Under the pieces are notes generated by a model. That model ran no database searches. It saw nothing but the letters and a program-made list of their open reading frames with translations, and was not told the origin of the DNA. DNA of 64,000 nt from contig NC_026503.1 of NCBI RefSeq assembly GCF_000182925.2, positions 806,001 through 870,000 of the forward strand, in the 5' to 3' direction. Origin of the DNA: Neurospora crassa OR74A. Taxonomy: Eukaryota > Ascomycota > Sordariomycetes > Sordariales > Sordariaceae. A program made the translations under genes and the position numbers. This document shows positions 10,540 through 22,047 of the stretch, in pieces (the first letter of the stretch is position 1; the number at the start of each line of letters is the position of its first letter).

Positions 10540-12544
10540 CATACCAATACCGACTACGACGCTGCCAGCGATACCGACCGCAACGCCACCAACAAAGAGG
10601 AGTAGGAAGGCTTCTCTAACAACGATACTCTCGTTAACTCTCCTAGCGATTCCAACAATGAGTCTAGCATACTGTTACCCAAAGCCAATCCCAATCCCAA
10701 TCCCAATCCCAGTCCCAGTCCCAATCCCAGTCCCAGTCCCAGTCCCTCCCTCGACGGCGCTTCTGACAGCGAACCCGAAGACGAGCTTTTCGACTACAGA
10801 GATACTATTATTAATCTACCTTTTGGCGCTATACTCCCTATAGCTACAATCGAGAATTTTTGAGAAGTAGTTAACGAGTAGGCTAAGTATTACGGCTTTA
10901 CTATTATTCGAAGTAGAGGTCGTAGTATTAAACCTAAAGTCCCAGCTAAGGATTATACTCGTTATTATATCCTCTATGACCGCTTTAGTAATTTACGCCT
11001 ATTTATTGCTATAATTCGAAAGACGGCATTACGGAAGTATAGTTATTAATAGAAGGCGGTTATAAAGAAGGATAAAGATAATAGTCTTTGGTACTTCTCA
11101 CTAAATCCCAACTAAAATTACTAAGTTTATAACTATAGCTAGTCTTAGGATCTATTAGCGTACCCCTAGCACTGTAAAATAAAGCCAGAAATCCCTAAGA
11201 AAATCGACGATATTTCTAAGATACTATACGAATTCGAGAAATTACTACTATGGTACGAGAGGACTTTCCTGAATCTATATATATAAGAAGCGATATCTAC
11301 AACGTACGCGCACGTATTCGTCATTGTAATTTCGATAGCTATACCCCAATTAGTGCTTTAATTAAGTTATTTAATAATAATAATATTAAATATATTAAAT
11401 AAATGGATCCCGATAATAAAGAGAGGTTGTTAGGGCTTATGTTTACCTTCCCAGCTTATATAGAGATAGTTAAAATGTTCTTTAAAGTTATAAATATTTA
11501 TAATATATATAATACCAACCGATTTCATTATCCCTTTTACTAGGTATCGAGCGTCTCATCCGTTGGTTCTATATTTAATTACGTCTTTAGTATTATTAAT
11601 AACGAAAAGTAGGAAGCCTTTAATTTCTTAATTAAAGCTACCAAAGAGTTAGGATTACGCTATAATCTACCTACCCCAACCGTTATTATTATTGATAAAT
11701 ACGACGAAATAAAGCAATTTCTGGGAGAGATATTTCCTGATATTTAATAATAATTCTATTTATTTCATATTATTAAGAACGTACTATTTAATGCTAAAAA
11801 GAAATAGAAGAAGATTAAGAATAATAACGATAATTTTAAAAACGAAGAGGGTAAAAATGATTAGGATAATCCAGTTTCTTTTAATTTAACCGATTAAAGC
11901 ATTTATTCATCAATACGCAATCCCAATTCAAAGGTAGGCAAGATCACTAATAACCCCTATAGTGTTATAAATATATTTAAGTTTGTGATGTATGCCTATA
12001 TTGAGTTAGAGTTCTAGGCTATTTGGGGGAAGTTGAAGAAGTAATTTGAGGTATAATAGAATATCCTTTAATATATTTAAAAGAATTAGCTTCCTATTAG
12101 AGATTAATAGGTATATTGTTATATTAAATAGTATTGTAATTTTAGTTTTAGAATTACGTTTCTAATTAAATTAAGTAACCTTAGTATTAAGAGCTACCTT
12201 CTTAATAGTAATAGCGATATTTACAAATTCGTTACAATTATTATAGAAATAGCTGCTAGTTAATATTAGATATTTAAAGAAAAAATCGTAAAATAGCAAA
12301 CCCGCCAGCGGCAAGAGTATATCTATTATACGTATTTAGGTAAACTACTGTTATAGATTAGCTACGTTGCCCTCGAATTAATTAATTACGAATACCTTTA
12401 AGTAGAGAAATGTATACCTAACTAATATAATCTACCTTCTTTAGAGCTATATAGTAAAGAGTATAGTATTACTACCTAGTATAGATTACTGTACTGTTAT
12501 ATTATATTTAATTAGTTAAGTACAAAGAAGCTATTAAAGTTTAC
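10540..12544 (+). pseudogene. MULE-1 transposase, N-terminal and catalytic part
   Basis: An acidic Asn/Ser/Pro-rich start (NPNP then SPSP, from the hexamer repeat at 10684-10746) is followed at about 10760-11190 by a FAR1-like DNA-binding region: YGFTIIRSRGRS, RYYILYDR, IRKTALRKYSY and AYPQHCKIKPEI. The MULE catalytic region follows at 11400-11790: MFTFPAYIEIVKMF, TNRFHYPF, PTPTVIIIDKYDE and the degraded CxWH-type motif IFPDI...FYLFHIIKNV. Stops are TAA/TAG in Gln or Trp positions, plus at least one frame change near 11290. The frame reads KKLLKFT up to the gypsy insertion and continues at 22048. It cannot be functional. Confidence 0.88.
10684..10746. repeat. Hexanucleotide repeat (CAATCC/CAGTCC)n in the MULE-1 coding frame
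   Basis: About ten units encode alternating Asn-Pro and Ser-Pro. The region is unmutated. Read in another frame it produces the false Pro/Val-rich ORF at 10658-10843. Confidence 0.95.
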
Positions 12545-12815
12545 TAATACCGGAATAGTATCGCTGGTGTCATCACATATCAGATCACCTGACTGGATGG
12601 CCCAGCCGCTCGGTCGGGTTCAATTAAACGAACCGCTCCTACGGGAGCCCACCCACGAAAGTAGGTCTGTAGATTAGATAAGGCTTGCGTACCTTAAGGT
12701 CAATCGACCGCACGCAAGCTTCCTACTCTAAATTCTTCCTAGAGCATTATCTTACACATATTCAATCAGACACATATTATTATTATAATATTTAAATACC
12801 CTCTCAACAGTATTA
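12545..12815 (+). repeat. Left LTR of the gypsy element
   Basis: It starts TAATACCGGAATAG, a RIPped form of the right LTR's TGATAC, and ends CAACAGTATTA. The central 150 bp keep normal CA/TG content and carry dyads such as GTTCAATTAAAC, CTCCTACGGGAG and GCTTGCGTACC/GCACGCAAGC. Confidence 0.93.
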
Positions 12816-13358
12816 AATAGTAATTGCAATTAAGATTGCTTGACCTAAACCACACTATACCATCATCGCCGACCGGCCTTAAATTAAGAAGGTACTAGGC
12901 GATATCGTATGGAGTGATAGAAGATTGCTTCTATTAAAAGATTGGAAGCACCTACAAGGTACGTAAGACAAATTTGGGTACTCTTACGATTATAATTACC
13001 TTTTAATTCTAGAGAGCGTACTGTTTATTTAATCTACGCAATCTACCCCCCTTCCCTTTACAACGAACTTAGGTACTTGTAAAAGATTTATTCGATAATA
13101 CAACGAATTTAGGTATTTATAAAATTAATTATTTATTCTACTCTACCTTATACAGCGAATTTAGGTAACCGTATATTACTACTTAAATTCTAAATTTATT
13201 TGGATACTAAAGGTTTTTCCTATTACCGAATTTGAATATATAGTAGTATTTATTCCTATTTAATTCCTATTTACATACTTTTTATATTTTTAAATACCGG
13301 TCGTTATTGTAAGATTATATTTAAGTTCATACTTATTTATTATACTTTAGCTATTAAT

Positions 13359-16300
13359 ATGCTTAGTTTATTCGTCGAATTCGACGACCCTATACCGGAT
13401 TTTCGAAATATTTTCCCTACTTCCGAAGTCGGTTCTAATCCATTAAACCTTTAATAGCTATACAATTACAATAGTCTAGCCGATATATCGGATATCTAAA
13501 ATAAGTATATTTGTAATATAAATACTAATATTAAATATATTAAGAGTAAAGTTAATCTATATTATCTCGATTATAATGAGTCCTATATAATAATAGTTAC
13601 CGAGCCCTATAGTAAGTTACTACCAATTTAAATCTATACCCCTCTAATCGCTAACTCCCGTTGTAGAATATAATACCCTTCTATAAGCTATTTGCGGTAC
13701 AAACTAATCGCTAATCGAGAATTAACCTTAAACCAAATTGCGTAAATAAAAGTAGATTATAATTTTAGAACTATAAGTCTTCCCTATAGTAACCTAGATA
13801 AGGCTTTCCCAGTACGATTAATTAAATTTAGTAATAATAAGGAGTCAATTAAATATTTCAATATAAAATTCGATAGATAAATTAATATTTTATTTAATTA
13901 AATAACTTTGTAATTAGTTAGCGTCCAAGACTCCTTAGATAAAAATTGTAAGAGGATTAAAAGTATATTTGCGGGATAAATTGATGAAATTAGTAATATA
14001 TTGGTGGGATAATTTATTAAAATCCGGGAAATAATCGATTAATCTAATAAAGAGAATGAAATAACGAATAATTTATAGCGTTACGAAATTAATAGTAATT
14101 TTGAAGTAGTATTAAACGAATAAATTAACGTTTAGAAGAAGTATTTAAAAGTAATATTAAATAATACTATTAAGAAGGTTGCTAATTAATAAAAAGAAAT
14201 AGTTAAAATTATTATAGAGAACGTTACTAATTAAATTAATAGTATTCGTACTAAAGTAATAAAGGAAATGAAAGAAGAAGTATTAAAGGGATTATCTAAT
14301 AATTCTTATATTCCTCCTAACCCTATTCAAATTTGGCCGAAGGAAAATTAAGGTCCTTCTACGCTAATTAAACCCTTAATTAAAATAACCTCCTATAAGG
14401 CTAATAATATTTTTAATACCCCCTTTAAAACTATAATATACAATTAATTAGCGAAAGTTATTACAGGAGAAAAAGTATTTACTAAGGGAAAGGCTTAAGC
14501 TTTTTAAGCCTTTATAGAAAATATACCTGAGGAAACTTATTATAAGGTATTATCTTTAATTAATCCCTTCCGAGAGTACGCTTCTTTTACTAAGGCTGGC
14601 CTAAATATTAATGAATTCGTTAAACCTAAATTAATTACTATACTGCTAAATTTACGTACCGCTATTAATTTAATTCGTATTTAGTCTACCCCTCTTTAAA
14701 TTACGAATCTACCCCCTATAAAGTAACCTGATTTTAAAGAATTATTGATACCGGCCCCTACTAAAGCCTAGACGTTATACCAATTCTATAGACCTAGTAT
14801 TAATCCTACTATCCCCTCCGCCGGTTTATTAATTAAATTAATTATTATAACCGATAATATTCTACTTGAATACATATTAGGAGATATTGATACTATATAT
14901 AGTAATAATAGTCTACTTTATTTAGGAGGAGGAGAAGGAGGTCCCCCGAATTCCCTATTTAATATTGGAAAAAGCGGAGGAGGTAATCCCCGTACTCTTA
15001 ATATTAAAGGTTACTACTACTATAGTAGTAGTAGCGGAGATTCCCTATTAAAAGGAAGCGGAGGTAAAAGCAATTTAAATAATAAGTATTAAGAACGAAG
15101 TTATAATAATAACGATAAGGACTTTAAAAAGGTTAAATATAAAGATATTAGGAGTTTCGATTGAGACGGATATAACCTTAAGGACTAAGGTATTATTAAT
15201 AATAGTAAATATACTATATATATTAATATCTACGCTTTCTACAAGTAAGTTCTATCTTTTATTATAAATGTGAAATAGAGGTACCCTACTAGTAAAATAA
15301 ATAAATAGTTTATATATTTATTTAATATTCATTTAGTAAGAATAGTTTGTATTTAGTAGATGGTAGAGGTAAGTAATAATACTAAATTTAGCTAGAAAGA
15401 AAAAAGCATCTACGAACTATCAGATCGCTTGATTTCACGCTTTTTACTAAACTTAGCTACGGCTACCGCAAAGTTTATAAAGGGCCGATTCTACTTCCGA
15501 AATATTAATAATAATTATAGTACCCTTATTTATTATATTTAAAAGTAAATATATTATATTAATGTAATAGGTATTCTTACTAAGGATAATATTAATTAGT
15601 ACGGAATAATAATATAAATTTAATTAAAGGTAGACCTCCGAGTAAAATAATATCTAAAAGCTCCAGTTGAGGAGGAGTCTCTAGCTAGCTATATATAATT
15701 AATTATAACGTTCTAAGTGGTATTTACAGCCGCGGTTAAATAAGAGTCTAATTCGAATTAAGGAAATTCTAATAATTAGTTAAGCTTTAATTCCTATAAT
15801 TGTAACCGAAATTAAGATTGTAATTATAATTGAAATTGAGACTATTATTAAAATTAGGAATATAATTATAATTGTAATTAAGATTGTACCCGCGATTATA
15901 GTTAGGATTGTAATTGTAATTATAGCCGCGATTGTGATACTTATTGCAACGGAGCTATGAATCGCTAGGATTAGTATTATAATCGAAGCCGAAACCGTAA
16001 CCTCGTCTACGATAGAAGATCCTACGATTATACCTACTATGCGAGAGAAAGTAAGGCCGATGGAGGCTCTAATTTTGATAATAGTTCTGTAAAGGACGTA
16101 ATGGTATATTTAGTATTAAAAACTATAAAGAAGTATCGTAAGTACTTTAAGTATTTTAAAATACAGGAGTATAAGAATTAGTACCGGAATTACTATACGT
16201 TACTACCTATTACTAAAGTTAAGAAATTTAGGACCCTATTACCCCTAGTACCCGAATAGAGAATTTATAATTATTATAAAAATTAATATAAATTATATAA

Positions 16301-16400
16301 TATTCTATTTAAGTACTTTAAAAAGTATAAGTTAGTTATAGAGGGAAGGTTAAAGGGGAAGGCCCTAACCGCTGTTCCCCGAATTATACTAACCCTTATT
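13359..16400 (+). pseudogene. Gypsy gag and nucleocapsid-like region, decayed
   Basis: From an ATG at 13359 the frame starts LFVEFDDPIPDFRNIF and continues through a long helical, charged region (about 13900-14330). A capsid-like part follows (INEFVKPKLITILLNLRTAINLIRI split over 14600-14680), then a Gly/Ser/Asn-rich tail (14920-15090). At 15780-15960 there is an Asn/Asp/Cys/Tyr/Arg low-complexity segment from a short tandem array of GATTGTAATTATAAT-type units. Stops along the way are TAA/TAG; the one at 15246-15248 is probably a mutated Gln codon, since a readable frame continues. Gag is long for the family, so the N-terminal part may be an extension. Confidence 0.75.
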
Positions 16401-18068
16401 AAAATAATAGCCCCTATTAGGATCTATAAAGCCTATATAATAATAATTATTATTGATATTAATAACAGTCCTATTTTTAATTATACCTATATAAGGGTAA
16501 ACGCTAGGGCAACCTTAAATACCGGACTAGTAGAAGTATATATAGATCCCGGCACCGGTAGGACTTTAATTGGGAGGAAGTTCCTTAAGACCCTAAAGTA
16601 TACTATTAAGGCGTATAACGCTAAGGTAAAAGGTGTAGAAGAAAAGCTAGTATGTATTTTAGAGTAGGCTATATTTAAAATTTATTTCGAAGGATTCGAT
16701 AAAGACGGTAATCCTATATTAATAAAATTTAAAAAAGGAATATAAATAATCGAAAAACTTAAACCGAACGTTCTATTTAATAACGACTTCCTTTATTTAT
16801 ATACCGCCAATACTAATTATAAGTCCGAAACTATTATATTCTAGAACCTCGACGACTTCTAGATCGACTTTATCGTGCAAATCAATTGAAAATTATGCCT
16901 TCGTAGGGTTATAATAATTAAGAAGATTATTATTATATTTAATTAATTTAAATATATTCCTATCTAATATAAACCGCTGCTTAAAGGATAGAGTTTTATA
17001 ATGAATTCGAAGTATACGGCGGCCGCCAATACGGTAGTAGATTTAAAATCTCTATTCGTAATATTTATTAATAATACTATAAATAGAGTACTAGTAATCC
17101 TAAAGCGGTTTTATATAAGTAATATTACCGAAGCCGCCGATAGCGGTTATTTAGCCCTTTTAGAAGGAATAATTATAGACCTAATAGCTACGAAGTGTAT
17201 AGAAACTTTATTTAATTATTAGTTTGATATTCCGGTCGTTAGGGCCTTCAATATAGTAGAAGAGGAAGTCCGGTATAGAATCGAGCTCCCGCTCCCTAGT
17301 ATAATCGAACTACTGGGTAAGTACGATTATATTAATAATATATTGGACGAAGAAATTTTAATAGAGTTTAAGGCCGAATTTTAAAACGAAGACGTTACGT
17401 ACGAAGTTACCAAATACGAAGACGGTATTAGTTATACGACTATATTACTATTAAAGGTAAATATAGAAAAATACTTAATATTTAGCTTTAAAACTTTTAA
17501 TAACCTACCTAAAAAAGTAACCGACTGAGGTATTTATATTTATATTTAAGACTTACATTTAATAAAGAAGATTAAAGAGATTATCGATAGGCATTTAACT
17601 TTATAGGAGGAAGGAGGCGTTATTTCGATGAAAGAGGAAGATATAATGCGTATACTATTGGTAGAAGGATAGTAGAATTAATATATTCAATCTCAATCCT
17701 ACCCTTTAAGTAAAAAAGATTGTAAAGTTCTAAATTAAATATTTAGGTTACTATACGAATAAAGTAAAATAGACTAAATTAACTATATAATACCCTTCGT
17801 CTATCCTATTTTTATGGTTTAACGTATTATTAAAGGATAGTAAAAAAGGCGAATTGTTATAAACCTGCGGGCGCTAAATAAAGTTACTATCCCGGATAAT
17901 TACCCTTTACTATTGTAATTTAAGGTTATTATATCCCTTAGGGGAAAGGGCTATATAATTATTATTAATACTATAGCTTTCTTTTATTAATTCGGTATTT
18001 AGCTATAGTATTAAAATTAATTTACTTTAATTAACCCCTGAAGTCCAAAATAACCTAACGTTATTCTA
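16400..18068 (+). pseudogene. Gypsy pol, protease and first part of reverse transcriptase, decayed
   Basis: The protease active site is visible as VYIDPGTGRTLI near 16540-16575, where Asp-Ser/Thr-Gly is usual. A linker reads FIMNSKYTAAANTVVDLKSL. Reverse transcriptase starts near 17650, with RRIVINLRALNKVTIPDNYPLL at 17848-17910 and AFFYQFGIQL near 17970-18000, ending SPK.PNVIL at the 18069 insertion. The match to the conserved gypsy block that binds template and dNTP is strong. Stops are RIP-type only. Confidence 0.88.
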
Positions 18069-18570
18069 ATTGAGACGCCCATGCATTCGGAGCTCGAGCG
18101 TTGTCGGTAGGCCGAAAGGTGACATGGAAGATCCGCACCAAAGGTCGTGGTCCATGGGCCCACCCAACGCCGCAAGCGAGGAAGGCGCGGCGTATCTGTC
18201 TATTAGCGGTTGGAATGCAAAAAAAATACCCGTCTTGGTACGGTTTGGTAGTCCTAAATAGGAAAACTTGGCGCCAAGCAGGACACGGTTCGAATAGCAG
18301 CTCGAAAAAGCCACTTTTTCCTTTGCAATAGCGATTCCTCCTCAACCATCAAATGCATCCAAATGCACATGGTGCCAAAATGACGAGAAAAGAAAGGCGG
18401 TCATTTTGGTACCGGTCGCATTGTGGTACACGCCCTAGTTATTGAGAAAAATGCAAAAGAAATTAAAAATAAGGATTTTGGTAGTAAATACGCCCGGGCG
18501 TTGTAAATGACCAAGTCTAAAAAAATAACCAAGTCCCAAACCAAACCTTTAACCCTGGAGATTTGGAGAA

Positions 18571-18590
18571 AGGGTTAGGGTTAGGGTTAA
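18571..18590 (+). repeat. Telomere-like (TTAGGG) run
   Basis: The sequence contains GGGTTAGGGTTAGGGTTA, two full units plus partials, inside the 860-bp insertion. TTAGGG is the usual telomere unit of filamentous ascomycetes. At this length it may be chance or a remnant. Confidence 0.8.
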
Positions 18591-18773
18591 AAGATGGAGA
18601 TTCTATAAGAGAGAAAGAATGAAAAAAAAAATTTCAAAATTTGATCTTTGAGATTTTTCTTTTTTTTTTTTTTTTTTTTTCTTTAGGGGGGGGGGGAAGG
18701 AGGAGGGGGGTTTTTTCACTTTGCACCCTGGAATACAAGGAACAAAATTAAATACCTTAGTATAATAAGCTGT

Positions 18774-18842
18774 TAAGCTTAGTAGCTTAATGGTTATTAC
18801 TATTACTACTTTTTCTAAGGTTATACGTTCAATCCAGCTTTA
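18774..18842 (+). ncRNA. tRNA-like Pol III module (A and B boxes), possible SINE head or tRNA relic
   Basis: TAGCTTAATGGT at 18783-18794 matches the tRNA A-box form and CGTTCAATCC at 18826-18835 the B-box form. Their spacing is about 40 bases. Flanking AAGCT and AGCTT could pair as an acceptor stem. A T tract follows at once (18846-18862), which would end Pol III transcription. The T-stem does not pair well, so it is not a working tRNA gene. No intron or anticodon can be assigned. Confidence 0.5.
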
Positions 18843-18935
18843 GGGTTTTTTTTTTTTTTTTTCTTAAAAATATTAAGTATGGGCGTCTCTCTGTCTCCCC
18901 TGGACTTTGGCTCCGCCCAGGGGAACTGTATTTTA

Positions 18936-21776
18936 GGATATTGTAATTCCCCTACCTATATATAGAAGTTCATAGATTAATTGTTGACTGCCTTTTCCGC
19001 TTTTTACCACGCTTTTATTAATAATATTATGATCTTCTCCGATATAGTAGAGGATTATTTGAAATATTTAAAATAAGTATTCGGCCTATTCGTATTAAAG
19101 AATATTGTATTGTCCCCGAAGAAGTTGTATATTATTTATCCGAACATAGAATTATTCGGTTTTAAGGTAGATATATTAGGACTATTAATAATAGACGAGA
19201 GGATGGCAGTTTTCTAGAACCTAAAGTTCCCTAATACTTTAAAGTTATTAGAAAAGTATATAGGGGTTTTAGGATTTATTTGTTACTTTATCCTATATTA
19301 TACTAGAATAATCGAACTATTATAGGAGAAGAAAGTTGCGTTTTTAATAGAAGGACGAAAGATGGGAGTAATAGTAGTTGGCAACTTGATTAAATATATT
19401 AATTATTATACTAAGACCGTCTACGAACCAATTATTAACGAAAAGTAAGCTTTTGAAGCGGTATCGAAGGCTATTTGCAATAATATAAAGTTATATTATC
19501 TGGACCTAGATAAATAAGCCTTCCTATAAATCGACGGCTCCTTAGAAAGAGGATATAGCGTAATATTATACTACTTAAAAGATAGTTATATATAGATACT
19601 AAGGATAATAATTCTAGTGAATTAAGTCCTACCTATTATATTTTTTAATAAGGCCCTCAATAAGGTTAAAATATACTATAGTCTATCTAAGATAGAAGTA
19701 GTTTACTTAATATAGGTAATTGAGTAGTTCCGTACCCTTATTTATTTTTACAACCTACCTATTATCGTACTAATAGACTATACGGCTATTAAAGGTATTT
19801 ATAAATAGACTATTTTAGATACCTCCTTTATAGATAGAGGAAATCGAAGGTTAATTAATACTTCCATTTACCTATTGTAGTACAATCTTAAAATCTACTA
19901 TATTGCTAGTAAATTTAATTTCGTATTAAATACTTTAAGTAAACTACTTACTAAAGGGGACGAATAAGGACGATTAAGCGAAATACCTGTATTAGACTAA
20001 GTATAATTTATAGAGTACGTTTACTTTATAAAAATTGAAGCGTAAATAAGCGAAGTAATAAAACGGGATTTCGAGAAAGCCTATAAGTTAAATATTAAAT
20101 TTAGGCTAATTATAGGTAATTCATAGAATTACTGTAGTACTACCGAAGTCGATAGAATTATTTCTTATCCTGGGTATTTATTCGAAATTGTAAATAGTCT
20201 ACTCTATAATATTAATCTAATAAATAAAATAAGATAATTGTGTGTTTCAAAAGGTATAATTGCGATTATTTTAAGTACTACGTATAATAAGAAATATTAT
20301 TTTAGTAGGGATTATATAATGTATAATTTAAAAGAGTTCATTATAATTAGAAAAATATAAACTATTAGAGAATACGTATAGTACTGCCTAATGTACTAAT
20401 TTAATTAAACGGATAGAAAAGCTACTATTAATAATTATTAATTAATTAATTCCGAATATACGAAGCCTATAAGGACTATTACAATCGATTTTATTACTAA
20501 CCTACCCAAAATCCTAATATTAGGTACGCCCTAGCACCTCCTTAAATACAACTTTTTCGATACTCTAATATTAGTATTTTACTATACTTCGAAGAGAAAT
20601 AGATTTATTCCTAGTTATAGTACGTATATTATAGAAGATTGGGGGAAGATTTTTATTCGTAATTTAATTTTGGGGGATTGGGGATTTCTATAAACTATTA
20701 TATTTAATAAAGATAGGAAGTTTACTTTGCAAATTTAGAAAGGTATATAGAAGGTTCTTAGTACTAAATTTTTAATAATGATTGCTTATTACCCTTAGGG
20801 GAACGGAATAGTAGAAAGACGTAATTAAAATGTAGAAATAGCTATCCGTTTTTATTATTTTATAAATTTAGAATTGAATTAAATAGAGATTTTATTTAAT
20901 TTATAATAGAATATAAATAATATATATTCTAACCTAATTAAATTATTATTATACAAGTAATTATTCGGATTTAATTTAATAGAACCCTTAGATTTAATTA
21001 TTTAAACCGGAGGTAATACGGCTAAGATTGTTAAAGATTATACTACCCTCCGAAATACTCTATAAGAAAATATATAATTAACTATAGCTTTCGTAATTAT
21101 TAAAGCTAAGAAGTAATATAATAATAATTACCAATAATACAAATTTATAGTAGGAGATATAATATATTTTAAACTATATAAGGGATACTACCTACCCGGA
21201 CGCTTATTAAGAAAGTTATTTTAATAGTAGGCCGGACCTTTTATAGTATTAAAACGGATTAATAAATTAATTTATCTCTTAAACTTACCCCCCGAAATAG
21301 CCGGTATTTATTTTATTATTTCTACCGCTTACTTTAAGGGCGCCTTTAGAGGTAAAAACCCCTTCTACCGATTATAGCCTCCCCCGGAATTAATAGAAGA
21401 TAATTAACGCAATTCCAACAACGAAGGAGAATATAAAATGAATATAATTCTAAATTACGTTAAACAAAAGGAACGGCGGATAGAAGTATTTAATGAAATA
21501 GACTAGCTATAGTTATAATTATAATAAGTAGTTGCTAGAGAAGGAGATAGGTAACGCTTAAGAATTAGTCTCCGAATACTAGGAGCGCTTAGGAAGATTG
21601 TAAAAGGTTAGACCTAAGAAAGGAAAGAAGGTCTACTTTGGGAAGGATAAGCCGGAGGTATATATTATTCCTTACTATAGGCGCAATTTAAGACCCAGGA
21701 AGAAATAAGGGGATTCCTACCTGTATATTAACTAAACTACTAAGGATAATAGTATTTTATTTTGGCGGCCGGGATT
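18936..21776 (+). pseudogene. Gypsy pol, rest of reverse transcriptase, RNase H, integrase and tail, decayed
   Basis: The frame resumes as NSPTYI and FINNIMIFSD (19014-19040), where the catalytic pair is Asn-Asn instead of Asp-Asp. Next come NIVLSPKKLYIIYP and a thumb region. RNase H lies at about 19440-19960 (LDLDKQAFLQIDGS, then KIYYIASKFNFVLNTLSK). Integrase follows: a first Asp in TIDFITNLPK (about 20478), a middle motif FNKDRKFT (about 20700) and the Glu motif YPQGNGIVERRNQN (about 20790). The last part (21380-21600) has EGEYKMNIILNYVKQKERR, a chromodomain-like start. All stops are RIP-type. Confidence 0.88.
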
Positions 21777-22047
21777 TGATACTAGAATAGTATTGCTAGT
21801 GTTATTGTATATTAGATTATTTGACTGGATGGCCCAGCCGCTCGGTCGGGTTCAATTGAACGAACCGCTCCTGCGGGAGCCCACCCACGAAAGTGGGTCT
21901 ATAGATTAGATAAGGCTTGCATGCCTTAAGGTCAATCGACCGCACGCAAGCTTCCTGCTCTGGATTCTTCCTAGAGCATCATTTTACATATATTCAATCA
22001 GACATATATTATTGTCACAACGTTCAAATACCCTCTCAACGGTAGTA
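21777..22047 (+). repeat. Right LTR of the gypsy element
   Basis: This LTR is 271 bp like its partner, starting TGATACTAGAATAG and ending CAACGGTAGTA. The centre (about 21830-21990) is almost unmutated, whereas both edges are RIPped. Confidence 0.93.

Larger units (their letters stand above)
18069..18928. mobile_element. Unmutated 860-bp insertion in the gypsy reverse transcriptase
   Basis: The gypsy frame stops after PNVIL and resumes at about 18935 as GYCNSPTYI, so the block between is foreign. A 7-bp near-duplication (TATTCTA at 18062-18068, TATTTTA at 18929-18935) fits a target duplication with one C/T change. GAGACGCCCAT (18072-18082) and ATGGGCGTCTC (18879-18889) are inverted repeats near the ends. 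The insert has normal CA/TG content, a telomere-like run, long T and G tracts and a Pol III-like module. The four open frames at 18061-18345 overlap on both strands and show no protein signature. The family is unknown; a SINE-like or MITE-like origin is possible. Confidence 0.75.
12545..22047 (+). mobile_element. Ty3/gypsy LTR retrotransposon nested in MULE-1
   Basis: Two 271-bp LTRs (12545-12815 and 21777-22047) bound it and TTTAC is duplicated (12540-12544 and 22048-22052). The domain order is gag, protease, reverse transcriptase, RNase H, integrase, then a chromodomain-like tail, which is the Ty3/gypsy order. Without the 860-bp insertion at 18069-18928 it is about 8.6 kb. The element lies in the MULE-1 transposase, whose frame resumes at 22048 as YIYPRWYYKEL. 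All coding parts are heavily RIPped. Confidence 0.95.

Noticed and set aside
10658-10843. A Pro/Val/Ile-rich small protein
   Set aside because: It is a shifted frame of the hexamer repeat that encodes Asn-Pro and Ser-Pro in the MULE-1 transposase frame.
18061-18345. Four open frames on both strands of the same 280 bp
   Set aside because: They overlap in several frames, show no domain or signal and lie in an unmutated insertion, where long open frames are expected by chance.
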